A program made the position numbers and the translations under genes. The notes beneath the pieces were generated by a model. That model was not told the DNA's origin and searched no databases. It worked only from the letters and a program-made list of their open reading frames with translations. This document shows, piece by piece, positions 47,609-58,765 of a DNA stretch of 64,000 nucleotides. Within the stretch, counting starts at the first letter, position 1. Every line of letters begins with the position of its first letter. Location: the NCBI GenBank assembly GCA_001661515.1, contig LUVW01000036.1, positions 119,749 through 183,748 of the forward strand. Direction: 5' to 3'. Origin of the DNA: Capniomyces stellatus (Eukaryota > Kickxellomycota > Harpellomycetes > Harpellales > Legeriomycetaceae).

Positions 47609-50600
47609 CTAAGCTTTGCATGATTCTATCGAGTCATGTAAATCAAGACACGAAAGCAAATCGTCTTCAAAGGAAGACTGGTGTGTGTTTGAATGAGGCC
47701 AGGATAGTGGGCATGGTGCGATGCTACCTTTGCTAGCAAGAATTAGCTTTGAAGATTGCGTATTGTCTACTACTGTGCTTTTAACATAGCTATTTTTGGC
47801 TAAAGGCTTTGTAGCTTGGTTATTGCTTCTGGCTGGCGCTAAACTATACGATTGGTTTGAAGTTTTAGGCAAAACTCTGCTTGTTTTTGTGCTGACCAAT
47901 GTATTGCTTTCTTTTTTTGACTTCAAAAAGTTTTTGGTTTCAGCTCTGTACTTCAATGCAGCTTGGATAGCCTCGTCTTTCTTTTTGGTCAAAGGAAAAA
48001 AGCTACCACTTTGGCAGACTCTGGGGTTTGAGTAATCTGCGGCTTCAGTACATCTGTATTTGCCGTTGATCTTAGAATCATTAAAATTAGCACTGCTCAA
48101 AGGCGCCGAGTCAGTCACTTTGATGTCTATCGGCTTTAAGCTAAACTTTGACGTGCTTATTTGAGGAAAAGATTTGTGGTAGTTCAGACGGCGGTTTACA
48201 AGCGGTTTTCCTTCTGCTGCAATGACGCATGTCTTTCTACGCTTACTGCAAACAGAGTTTCTGTTGTTTCTCAATTTTTCCAGATTTGCCTTTGATACTG
48301 CTGGGATTATCGGATTGTACAACATGTTAAACTTTTCTTCATTTTCCTTATTAAGCAGCTCCAGATAGTATACCAGTTCGCCAGACACCGCCTGATCTGG
48401 TTCATGCTCATTGGGGGTTTCAGATTTTTCATCATTTATGGCGCTGTTGTAACTATGCTCATATTCTGAAACACTATCGGGGTCATACTCAGTTATCTTA
48501 TAAATAGAGTTCATATTCCTCCGCATGCGCGTCTTTTCGTGCTCAATATGCTTGTATTTATCATGGCTGGGCTGCACACGTTTAGAGTGTCCAAGTGGAA
48601 CTATTGAGTTCTGGGCTTTCAATAAAGTTTTTCTACCAAATCCATTACGGCTTTCAACTTTAGAAGCGCTACCTCCTATTGCTCCCGCTTCAGTAAAAAT
48701 ATTGGAATTATCAATAAAGCGGACCGAGTTAGTTCTACTCACCATATCACCGATTGGCGTGTTGGTGTCGTATATTGTAGATATACAATTTTCATGCCTT
48801 TTGTCACTTTCGGCCATCCTTTCTCTTCTTGAGTTTAATTTTATTGACCCGACTCTGTTGTCACTGGGAATATGGGCACACGACTTTTTTCTGAGGTAGA
48901 TGCTGTTGTTTCTATTGTAATCCACTTTTTTTTTAAGCCCGGCTGATTTATATTTTTTAAGCTTCGCTGATAGCTTTGTTGAGTTCTCTTTTATAGTTCT
49001 GGATCTTTCCAGCTTTCTTCTTTTTGTGTTTTTTTTTGAAATCAAGTCGATGTTTGATTTCATATTGCTGATCTGTTGCTTAACTCTGACCTTTATCGAG
49101 TTTGCCTTTTCTGAATATCTTGTTGACCTAAATTTATTTCCTGCAAACTCGCCTATAGCCTCGATGTTTGATAAAAGCGACTTCCTTATAGCCTTGTAGC
49201 CATTGATTTTTACTATCTGGTTCTAAATAAGCACACAAACACAAACACAAATACAGTTATTCACATACTCATTTGCAAAATTGCCAATCGCCAATTTGTT
49301 TTATAATGCTGGCTCTAGACTGACCAGATAAACATTGGCTACGTCCGCCCAAAGTTTAAAACACGCATCTCTAAACGCCATATTTATATTTACATGTATA
49401 TAAATGTTTTACTTGAGCATCGTTTACAGTAGAGATGCTACCCTCTAAATTGCCTCCATTTTTGCTATTGTTCGCTTTTTCAAAGTACAACACTGCTTGC
49501 TCGACATCAATGTAGTTGTTGCAAAATTCAGGTCTGCTGCAATGTATGACTTTTTTGCCGTTGTTGATGGCAAGGTTGATTTTATACTTTATACATGTTA
49601 CACAATAAGAGTGGCCGTTATTGCACGTCATTATTCCAATATACTGATCTGAATTTCCGCAATACTGGCAAAACTGCAAATCAAATATATTTGACACGCT
49701 GTCAAAGTACATGTTTTTTGGAATGTTTGGGGGTGATTTCGGCAAATTCGGTTCACTAGACGAACACAAGGAGCTTCTTTCGTCGTCCAAGCCGCAATGC
49801 TTGCAGGAGATCAGTTTAATGGCATTTCTAAGATATACATTTTTCTTAGCGCCCTTGGCTTTATCAGTCTTGGGCCGCTGTATTTCCTGTATGTTGATGT
49901 TATTGTGGCGATAAAAGTCTCCTTTTGTGATATTTTCATGCCCACCCACACTTTTGCCTTCACGGCTGTTTTTACCTTTGGTGGAAACTTTTCTTAATTT
50001 TCCGCTTTCATCTTTGAGCTTTGTTACATTAGTTTTAGTCACGCTGGGATGTTTTAAAAATATGACAGTATCCCTGATTTTGTAAATCTTTTTACTCAAT
50101 ATATTTCTAATCCTAGTGTTCTTGTTCATTCTAGAGTTTCTTGAAAGAGTTTCGGTGCCGGATTTAACTCTGGTCTTTGAGCTATTGTTTTCACTAGTTC
50201 TAGACTCTGTATTGTATTTGGCTTTGGCACGACTAACACGGAAGCTCTTTCTTTTTGGGACTGTTCTAGCTAGATTGGATCTTTTTGATATCCTTGTACC
50301 TTTTCTACCGCTATTGGTTCTGTTGCCTGCTTGATTAAAAAATGTATCAGTGCTGCCGTTAATTATTGACAGGTCAAATCTTGTGTTTTGGTTATCAAAG
50401 CTGTAGTTGCTCAGATTGAAGTCCTCTGGCAATACTGAGTTTGAGAAGTTAAATTCGCCTATTGTCGAATCGGAGTTGTTGTTCGAGTACATTGATTTTA
50501 TTGTGTGTTTCCTAATCAAGGTAGACTTCCTACTGATAATCTTACTACTCGCTCCTAATGAAGGATCAATGATTTTAGCCCGCGACTCGATAATCCTGAT

Positions 50601-50615
50601 GCTTGAATAGCTCAT
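47609..50615 (-). CDS. Unfamiliar 938-residue protein with RING-like zinc motif
   Basis: Join 50615-49413, 49222-47609. The intron runs from CAA|GTAAAA to TTTAG with phase 0 on both sides, so two long frames fuse without a break. Residues 1-260 are basic and rich in Ser, Arg, Lys and Asn. A Cys/His cluster at ~270-365 reads CKHCG, FCQYCG, GIMTCNNGHSYCVTC and HCSRPEFCN. The C-x2-C, G-H-x2-C-x2-C and C-x6-C spacing is like RING1 of RBR ubiquitin ligases. No IBR or RING2 is visible afterwards. The rest is basic and low in hydrophobics, with one helix (LVYYLELLNKENEEKFN), and ends with an acidic Leu-rich tail. It could be a ubiquitin ligase or a chromatin-associated protein. The family is not recognised and the fused model rests on splice signals alone. 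Confidence 0.65.
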
Positions 50616-50719
50616 CCTTATACCACTTTGTTTTATACTGTGACTGCAGCGCAATGGTCTTAGACTGTTATTATTGGGTTTCTGACAAGCTTATTTAGGC
50701 TAGGGGTGTATATGGTGTA

Positions 50720-50768
50720 AATGATCTGTGTTTTTTTTTGTTTTTTTATTGACAATGATCTGTGTTTT
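50720..50768 (-). mobile_element. Micro-insertion: LINE-like tail (minus strand) with 15-bp duplication
   Basis: AATGATCTGTGTTTT is perfectly duplicated at 50720-50734 and 50754-50768. The 19-bp insert reads GTCAATAAAAAAACAAAAA on the minus strand. It lies ~105 bp upstream of the RING-like gene start, so it may touch its promoter. Confidence 0.6.
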
Positions 50769-52484
50769 CTTTTTAGCTTTTGGATATCTTTCCCTTTATA
50801 GAGGTAAATGGCCTTGTATTTTTAAAAACTCTGAGCTCTGTGTTAGATCCAAAAAAGAAAGCTTTACTAAGCTATGGTGCCTATAATGTACTATGTGTGC
50901 AAAGCAAGGATGGTTGCTGTGTTTGTGTGCTTAAAATATTGCTAGCGTTTCTTGAGGCTGAGCAGAGTTTTGTGTGATATAACCAAATAGTATACTTGTG
51001 AAAATATACCTCGGCTGTAAAATGATTAACAAAAACAAATGAAACCTTTGAAATTCAGTATATTAAAAAACAAATGTAAACCTTGGAGCCTAGACGAGAT
51101 AGTTTTTGAAGAAAAAGAAGGGATACCGCACATTTATATACAGCAATTTGTATTGACCGACTGAACATAACTCGTCCTAGTTTCTATCGTATAATATATA
51201 TCCTATATTATAGATAATGAATCAAATTGCGCTTGGTGTGCCTTATATGCTCGAAATATTTTTTTTGGGGTTAAGTGATTAGTGGGTTATTCATCTGAGA
51301 CAGTTACTGGGGTATACTAATCTATATTTAACAACGTGAGATGTTTACGTGCTTTAAGCACAACGTGGCTGACCCAACCTGTTAATAATAGCTCAAAATT
51401 ATTCAAAAATAAATAAATAAATAGTTGATGCTGGGTTTACAATCTAAAAAAAAGAGTTTGGATCTGGTATAAATTCAAGAAATTCCAATTGAAATGACAT
51501 CTATGATCGGTACCAAAGTAAGCAATACCATACTCACGCCTTTTATTAAACATTGCGTCAGTATAACATGACATCGAGTACCTTCCCAACATTATACTAG
51601 TATTGATTTTTAAGTCATCAAAGTAAAGTGTACCAAGCGCTATAATGCGAGCACTTTTAAAATACAAGCCAAAGGCAACAACAAACGTATATCCACAAGC
51701 ACTAATAATAAAATAGTATTCTAATAATGGTATACAAATCCAATGATTGTATGTTTGTGGATTGGTACAAAAAGTGGACTCACGGAATGGAAGGATTACT
51801 AGAGTGATTAAAGTGCAAAGCAAACTAGTAGAAATGCTGGTGCTGATCGCATATTATCATGAGTGAGATATGTATGTATCAGCTTTATTATTTTAAGATT
51901 ATGACTAAAAGCACTTTACTTGCGTGGTATTGATGCAGATAATTCTCTGCTTACTTGCAACTAATTGATCAAGTGCCAGACTCACGGACACTATTATTCT
52001 CATCAACGATAAATGTAAAAAAAGATATATACGCCTAGTAAACATCAAATTTAGACTTGTACAGTTTTGAAATGCATCCTATTTGCAGGCATTTGCTGTT
52101 TATAGAGTGCGTAATAACTCATTTCAAAAAATACAAGGCTTGGTGAGATAAAAAAACCCTCCTATAATTAGCATTATACACTATTGCGAGTCATAATCGT
52201 ATTTGCAATAGTAGGAATTAGCGATACTTGGGGGTACAGCAAAGCAGTATGGTGATTAGTGTACCATGGCGTTTATTTAAAAATACTGACGAATAAATTC
52301 GGTTGACAAGATTATTCATCAAGCATTCGTGACACAATAAAAGCTTCACATTATTATAGAGAAATTTAGTACGCCTTAACCCCCATTCTAAATATGAATA
52401 GAGTGATAACGGAATTTGAATACAATATTAAATTAGCAACAAACCGAGTAAAATAATAAATATAAGTAAAATTGAGTGTGTGTA
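50769..52484. other. Gene-free region
   Basis: AT-rich. Frames at 50780-50977 and 51437-51823 lack recognisable motifs and consensus context, so no gene is called. Confidence 0.45.
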
Positions 52485-52964
52485 CTAAGATTTACGAGAC
52501 CAAAAAGTCCTGGCTAAAACTGCAATTATAGTAGCAACTAGTATCTGGTATATTTTGTTAGAAAATACACGATTTATCAGATTGTTAGATGATAAGAACG
52601 AATTAAGCACCCCACTTGCACCACTACGTACAACAGCATTGCTATCAGCGTTTGAGCTTGAACTTGAGCTTGAGCCTGAACTTGAACTTGAGCTTGAGCT
52701 TGAGGCTTTGCCGCTCTTGGATACAGTAATGGAAAGTGCTTTAACCAGATTTTCTAACTTTACTAGTCTAGCTGCAAGCTCATCTGGCGCTTCGCGATCT
52801 GTCTCAGCCAGTGACGCACCAGTATCTACAGGGTCAGTCGCAGGATCAGTTACAGGATCAGCTGTATTGATAGAGTTTTCTGATTGTGGGACGCTTGTAA
52901 TTGGATCTGCAAATATTTTGGGAAACTGGTACTGCTCGCTAGACTCCAAAGTCTTTGATAACAT
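52485..52964 (-). CDS. Tail-anchored membrane protein
   Basis: 159 residues from the ATG at 52964. An Asp/Pro/Thr-rich stretch leads to an amphipathic heptad helix ELAARLVKLENLVKAL, then a long Ser/Gly run, then a C-terminal hydrophobic segment (IYQILVATIIAVLA) ending in the basic tail RTFWSRKS. One TM at the extreme C-terminus and no signal peptide make it a tail-anchored protein. The short TM and basic tail favour the mitochondrial outer membrane or peroxisome. The N-terminal motif SEQYQFPKIFADP followed by coiled coil and tail anchor is loosely like Mff-type fission receptors, but this is only a resemblance. The Ser run is encoded by a GCTTGA-like hexamer repeat. The open frame extends a few codons upstream behind an AG, so a further exon is possible. 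Confidence 0.55.
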   Translation of the reverse strand: MLSKTLESSEQYQFPKIFADPITSVPQSENSINTADPVTDPATDPVDTGASLAETDREAPDELAARLVKLENLVKALSITVSKSGKASSSSSSSSSGSSSSSSSNADSNAVVRSGASGVLNSFLSSNNLINRVFSNKIYQILVATIIAVLARTFWSRKS

Positions 52965-53097
52965 GATTACAGATTTAGGCAAAGACTTTGTAGCAGCTAT
53001 TAACAATCAGCAATAAAAATGTGATGGTGTGTTAAATCGATATGAAATGCAAAGTTTGGGTCTGTTAGGCAATGTTAGTTAATATATTGGAGTTACG

Positions 53098-54592
53098 CTA
53101 TGCTCTTATCCGTAGATTGGTTTGCCTACCTGCTTTGATTACGCTTTTTGGGATCCAGCCTCCCATATCTCCATCAAAGACTTGGTAAAGTCTGCTCCAA
53201 TGCAGGCTTACGTCCAAACCAAGATTTCTCGCCTCAACAGTGCTTAACTTCGAAACCATAGTGCCAGCAACATAGATATCTGTTCTCACAATCCCCTTAT
53301 CTGAATTTTCAGGCACCCGTGGATCAACAATACTTTTCCCAACACTAAAATACTTTATGTGATCGCCAAACCTTTTTGTGTTTAGCTGACTATCGTCTTC
53401 AGCTAACAGCTTAAAAGAATGGGAAAGCATCAAAGTGTCACGCTGACTAGTTGGCCAAAACGCCTTTGACTTTGTGTACTGTATTCGAAAGTTGCTTGGC
53501 AGCTGCTCAATAATATCTGCCGTCTCTACAAGCGAGTCCCACTTGGGTCTGGACTCTATATTTGTAATCAGATCAAACACAGAGCCCGGCGCGTATGCGA
53601 TCAAGGCCTCTGTTATGACTCCATTTGGCCTTTCGTGGTGTCTGTACACTTTTATTACCGACTTTCTGTCTTTTTGGTCAACAATCAGGCTCCACGTTTT
53701 ACTAGCTTCGTCATCCAGCTGCTGCAAATATCCCATCATCTTGCTTTCACAATCTTTCGCGATATCTCGATACTTTTTGTCTACCTTACTGTCCCCTTTT
53801 GTCTCTGTTTCCAGGTCCTTGTTCTCTACCTTCTGCACTTGCGCCTGTGCTTGGTCCTTGGTCTTAGTACCATTTGCTGTGACGTTTTTTTGTTCTTCAA
53901 AGTTGTCTGTAGCCTTTGTTTTTAACTCTAAATTCTTTTCCTTGTGAACATCATCCCTTCCTGTCGCCACACCTTTCTCGCTTTTGTCTGACATTCTGCT
54001 TAGCTCTCTTTCAAAATTCATTTCTATAAACATTAGTCAATTCATAATTACTTAACTTTGCCACATTTGTGGATCCAAATGCGCCAATACTTCAATAAGT
54101 CAAGCTTGTTGATCACAACACTTACTCAAGTCTAAAGTCGTCGCTTTGTTTGTGGTCTTTTTATCTTCATCTTTGGTAACAGCATTTGTATCCATCAACT
54201 CCTGTTTTTTTGCCTCCTCCTCAGCCACCACTTCCTCATTCATCTTCTCGTAGTATCGTGCGATCGGTGTAAGCACAAATGTTTTTAATATCAAGATTAC
54301 ATTCAAATACATTGCAAGCGGCCATTCTCGGGGATTGTTAACTAAATGTACAATTGTTTAGCTCGTATGTTTAGCTTGCCAAAAATCAAGAATATTCTTC
54401 CAATAATAATAAAACTACCATTAATAAATCCACAAAAGTGCTGTAGTTAATATTTTTAAACAATAGCTTACTAAAGTAAAACAAACAAGCTAGCTGCAGA
54501 CCGACTGAAAAAGTCAATTCTATCGTCAAGAACTCCTCGAGCAAACTTTTTCTGTTCCGACTCCCTCTTACTGCTCTTCTTGATTGTGCCAT
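53098..54592 (-). CDS. START-domain protein with two N-terminal membrane segments
   Basis: Join 54592-54472, 54341-54126, 54023-53098, giving 420 residues. Residues ~25-72 hold two hydrophobic segments (TIELTFSVGLQLACLFYF and AMYLNVILILKTFVLTP) with a short hairpin between. Next comes a Lys/Glu-rich linker with low-complexity Ala-Gln, then a START domain over the last ~210 residues. START landmarks are KTWSLIVDQKDRKSVIKVYR, FDLITNIESRPKWDSLV, YTKSKAFWPTSQRDTLML, GIVRTDIYVAGTMVSKL and SLHWSRLYQVFDGDMGGWIP. START domains bind one lipid and move it between membranes; the anchor suggests an ER or organelle contact-site role. The hairpin crosses exon 1 and exon 2. Introns are GTAAGC..TTTAG and GTAAGT..TATAG, phase 1 each, the second with a TTGACTAAT branch-like site. 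Confidence 0.85.
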
Positions 54593-56048
54593 TGTCTACA
54601 AGTGTTTTTTTAATCAAAAACGAAACGTAGGTAGAAACTTATGCTTGTTGTTTCTCGTACTCCACGGCCCGTGTTTTGACTTTTCTTTTCCTTTTAAAGT
54701 TGAATTTATTCCACCCCAACTAAAATTTAAAGAGAAAAAAATAAGAATCAGATTAGAAGACTATAGTTGAAGAAAATAATAGTTAAACTGCTCAAGTTTA
54801 AAAGCCTCTCCTTTTAATTTCTTTATTCTATAAATAGCAATAAGCCTCCAGGTGTTGAATTTAGATTTCACGCTTTGCCTTGTACACTCGCTTTAAAGTA
54901 ACAAGCTGGTTCTTATTTTTTATTGTTGGCCGTTTTTCTTTTATTTCATATTCGATTTTGTTTCTTTTAGCACTGATTGGGGGGAATATCCTCGATGGTT
55001 AATTTGTTCGTTGAAATATATCTTTTTGTGCGTTAAATTTGTATTTTAAATTGTTTGAGCTTACACCAAACTATTCAAGCTTTAGCTAAACTTTCATGTA
55101 AAAAAAGTCTACAAAAACTACCCTTTAATTTTGCATTCATTATTTACTATAACGTTTCATAAATCAAGCACTTCTTTGCTCAACACATTATTACTTTGGA
55201 ATTATACCAGTGCTCTAAATTGCGTATAAATATAATGAATACAGGCCTACTAGCAACACAAGACCCTTACATTATCTAACAACAAAACCAAGGCTATTGC
55301 AATATATGAACCTCTTGCTAAATAAACTGTTTAGGCTTGAATGTGTAAGATAGTATAAAGAGATGCTGAGAGTTGTTCCTAATCCTAGTATAATAATGAC
55401 TAAACCAGACCTCTCATTGTACCCAAACTTTTGTAAAACCAAGTCTTTCCAACTAACATGATTCTTCTCGCTTTTCTTTTTCTTTTACTGAAATAGGTTC
55501 TGCTCACTTTCCGTTTGATTTATTTATTCATAATAATTTCGTGAATGTGATTATTTATGGAAAATCTGTTAATTTCATCAACCTTTTGCTTTTCGCTATC
55601 TGATCGCATTATTAATTAGCGAGAATATTAAGTCTAGTTGCAGGTACCGTTGCTTAATTCCTTTTTATCTCTACTTTGCTTAGCGCAATCTTCCAGCAAC
55701 CTCATCAAACCAAAAATAAACGACCTTTTAAATTCAATAGTAAAAATAAATATACATCGACTACTATTATTAAATCAAGACGAAAAGTTCACATGGAAAG
55801 CCGCAGTAAGCCCAAAAGGCGATTTATTATTGGAGTTAGGCAAGCAGAACCAAAATACTCCTAATAGCAACCTCCTGCCTTTTATTTCCTGTTTTTCTGC
55901 ATTCTAGCTAAAAAATACTATTGTGCAATCACCACTCATACCCCAAGCTCGAGAATACACTTTTCTCTTGACTATAGCCTCTAAATAATGTGAAAACATT
56001 TACAAACTCACCGTTAAGCTATACTTTATCTTTCTTTGTGTAATTTAG
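54593..56048. other. Region upstream of NRK1, must contain its first exon
   Basis: No first exon could be identified. It should encode a short hydrophobic strand ending one codon before GSSCSGKT and finish in phase 2. An open frame at 55638-55907 has no such feature. Confidence 0.4.
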
Positions 56049-57253
56049 TGGCTCTTCATGCTCAGGCAAAACTGTAAACAAAGAACTACGCAATACAAAT
56101 ACTCAAAATAAAAAAATAAAACAGTTTGAATATAAAACACAGCTTTTAGAAAAACGACAATGACATTGATGTTATTCTTACAATACAATAGACTGTAGCA
56201 ATTGCGTTATCCAAAATACTTGGTGATTGCCTGCTGATTCACCAGGATTCCTACTACAAGGTCAGATTAAACTCTAAAGTGGTTGTAGATTAATAGTAAG
56301 GTCCAGAATTTGCCCTTTGATCTGGTGGAAATCTAATACTGGGTTTTGTGCAAGAACAAACTATAATACATAAATTGCTGGGCTTGGTATAGTAGAGCGA
56401 TGAACTTGTTCCTAGAGACGACAAAACGGGGCTATTAGATTGGGATAGTCCAAATTCATTTGACTACAACAAGTTGGTTGCAGACATAAAATCTCTACAT
56501 TTAAAAAATGAAAAAGGTGGCAAAACCAGTGGCGAAAAAAAGGAGGGAAGCGAGCTAACTTTCCTGTGGGCCACGGATACAAAACCCCCGATTGAATCCA
56601 ACAACGAAAAGTATATACTTTTAAAAGAAAAAGTGAGGAAAAGGGTGGCCACTATTAAAGAAAGGCTAAACAAGGATGCAGATATAGATCCAGATAATTC
56701 ATGCAAGGGCGTCAAAACAATAGAAACTGGCTTGAGTTTTCTAATAGTTGAGGGAATCATGTTATTTTGCAAGGATCTGACAGCCGAGGCAAAAGTAGAA
56801 ATAGGCGCTAAGAATTATGCACGGTCTATGCCTAAAATAGCCAAGAGTTCGGGGCTAGCAGAGTTAAATGGATACTTTTCAACAGGTATATTTTTGAATT
56901 GTGGGTACACATTTGCTGATAAAAGGAGAAAAGGCCGGTCAAGCAAGGTTGAAGAAGCGGACGATTTGATTATATGGGCTGATCCAGTGGGATATTTTGA
57001 GGACATAGTTTGGCCAAACTACATCAAGTATCACTCGGATATACTCGAAAAAGTAAATAAGGAGAACACATCCAGCATTAAGGACGCTGAGAAAACCGTT
57101 ACCATCAATAAGCTCTATGGAGGCTGTAATGTGCATTTTATTGATTGCTCTAGCTACGAAGACACTGTTTACGACACAGTTTCTCGGTGTGTAGATGCGG
57201 TACTCGACGCCTTGGGTGCCTTGAGCTACAGTGAGCTGGCTGAGCTTATGTAG
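56049..57253 (+). CDS. NRK1: Nicotinamide riboside kinase, first exon not found
   Basis: Visible exons are 56049-56073, 56192-56260 and 56396-57253. The enzyme phosphorylates nicotinamide riboside to NMN in NAD+ salvage. Exon a is only 25 nt and holds the P-loop GSSCSGKT. Exon b continues TVAIALSKILGDCLLIHQDS and ends YYK. Exon c gives SDELVPRDDKTGLLDWDSPN and SFDYNKLVADI, matching Nrk1 (HxDDFYK, then a WD-P-S-xDF block). Further on come GLSFLIVEGIMLF (Walker B-like strand) and DDLIIWADPVGYFEDIVWPNY, typical of the NRK/uridine kinase lid and end. Insertions of ~70 residues around ~60-110 make it longer than the ~240-residue yeast enzyme. Exon phases agree (phase 0 at both visible junctions); the first exon must end in phase 2. 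Confidence 0.88.
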
Positions 57254-57740
57254 TTTGTTGGCAAAATTGTCGCCTTATAATGATGAGCCTGTACTTTAAT
57301 GTTTTGATGTTGCATACTATACTAGGTGCGTGCTTAACTATTTTTTAAAAATAAAAATAAAAAGGGGAACATTAATATGCCTCAAAATTGGTAGTCGCAT
57401 TACGTCTGAGGTTTTTTGATAAAGTTTCTAATTTACATGTTGATACCACAAAGCACTCTTTCTGCCAAACAGTAACTACAAAATCTCTAATGGGAAAATA
57501 TAAAAAAAGAGTAGCTACAAAGATAGCTTAAACTCATATTTTATTAAGGAAATAGTATATGTCAAGTAGCAACATTAATGCAGTGAGAATTTACAGATAG
57601 TATGTGTTTAACGGGCATATGAACCAAACAACATAAAAAGAATAAAGTAACAAAACCTGTGGGAATTTGACAGTTGCTAGATCTACTTTGAGCAACAGTT
57701 CATGCATGACATTAATTTTATGCCCTTCCACCACAAACAA
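57254..57740. other. Convergent intergenic region
   Basis: 3' spacer between NRK1 and the small membrane-protein gene. Nothing recognised. Confidence 0.5.
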
Positions 57741-58142
57741 TCATTCTTTTTTGCTCTCTTCCCGTCTTGTGCGAATAGAGTTTTGCCTTTCCTTTTCTTT
57801 ATCTATACCATCGCTATTGAACGACATTCGGTTGATATCGTCAGAATCGCAATCGGATTTTTGGTCATCAAGTATATCTTCTTCGGAATCCATGTGGTTA
57901 CTTTTGTTTTTAACAAAGTCGTAGATAGGCTGGTAAAAAAATATGTTTAAAATGGAAACTGTAAACAAACAGGAATGGAATGACCAGGGCGTGTAGTATT
58001 CATTCATCGTATTGTACAAGATTACGGCCAGTGCTACTGAAACAAATGTGCTTAGTTTGATTGAAAATATAAATTGGATAAATCCTTTTGGCCTTTTCTG
58101 TTCTTTTTGACCTCTAGCCTTTTTTATTAGCAGCCTGTTCAT
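57741..58142 (-). CDS. Small membrane protein, two predicted TM segments
   Basis: 133 residues from the ATG at 58142. The N-terminus is basic (LLIKKARGQKEQKRPKGF). Two hydrophobic segments follow (FIFSIKLSTFVSVALAVIL and FHSCLFTVSILNIFFY), then an acidic Asp/Ser-rich tail (DSEEDILDDQKSDCDSDD) with charged ends. The frame is open upstream to an AG at ~58189 (ASKPSRNTKKTFTFALAV), and another open stretch ends at a GTAAGC near 58254, so the true protein may have one or two more 5' exons. The acidic tail has CK2-type sites. No family recognised; an ER or Golgi membrane protein is possible. Confidence 0.5.
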   Translation of the reverse strand: MNRLLIKKARGQKEQKRPKGFIQFIFSIKLSTFVSVALAVILYNTMNEYYTPWSFHSCLFTVSILNIFFYQPIYDFVKNKSNHMDSEEDILDDQKSDCDSDDINRMSFNSDGIDKEKERQNSIRTRREESKKE

Positions 58143-58651
58143 CACTGCCAACGCAAACGTGAATGTTTTCTTTGTGTTCCTAGATGGTTTGCTAGCGCCT
58201 ATAATCCCGCAATTAACGTTTTTTATCGCCTTCTTTTGTATCCTTTGGGTTGGGCTTACTCTGTTTGTATGAGTTGACTTTTAAAATTAATCGTGTCTAT
58301 TTTTATCAAGAACCGAAGAGCATCAAAGTTCGAGTTTTATAACTTTTCACAAATATACAAAAATAACTGTTGTAAGTACATTGTGCTTTTCCATTCCCTC
58401 CTCTTCTCCCGCTTTATGTACCTTTGTCCCTACCGCAGCTTTATTTTGTTGGTGGTGAATTGGTGAGTGCGGTAATTAAAGCGACACTTTTTTAAAATAA
58501 CCAGAACAATAGTGTTTACTGCTGAGTTTAAATCGAATAAAGTAGAACAATTTGACTTGCAATACCCCAAAAGGCACAGATTAACGCAACTGAAACCTAA
58601 CATGTTTTTTTGAGGTGTTTGTGCTATTGAGGGTTATTTAGAGTAATTTAA
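58143..58651. other. 5' region of the small membrane-protein gene
   Basis: It probably includes upstream exons of the gene at 57741-58142 (see there). No other gene. Confidence 0.4.
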
Positions 58652-58675
58652 ATCACCCAGTAATAATTGGGTGAT
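58652..58675. other. Perfect 8-bp hairpin
   Basis: ATCACCCA (58652-58659) and TGGGTGAT (58668-58675) around GTAATAAT. It lies 38 bp left of the short LINE-like 3' end at 58714. Confidence 0.7.
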
Positions 58676-58713
58676 GTTTCTCGTCTTGTCATTTTTCTTC
58701 TTTTTTTTCAGCA

Positions 58714-58765
58714 ATTTTATTATTGAATTTATTAATATGAACGTTAATAAATGTGAAAAGTTATG
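58714..58765 (-). mobile_element. LINE-like 3' terminus, hairpin and tail only
   Basis: On the minus strand: AACTTTTCACATTTATTAAC, then GTTCATATTAATAAATTC, then AATAATAAAATT. It matches the 3' ends of the copies at 24877 and 61759, including the palindrome TTTATTAA..TTAATAAA. Sequence to its right is not shared, so it is 5'-truncated. Confidence 0.65.

Noticed and set aside
55638..55907. 89-codon frame as NRK1 first exon
   Set aside because: It lacks an ATG start, does not end in the required phase, and has no strand leading to the P-loop.
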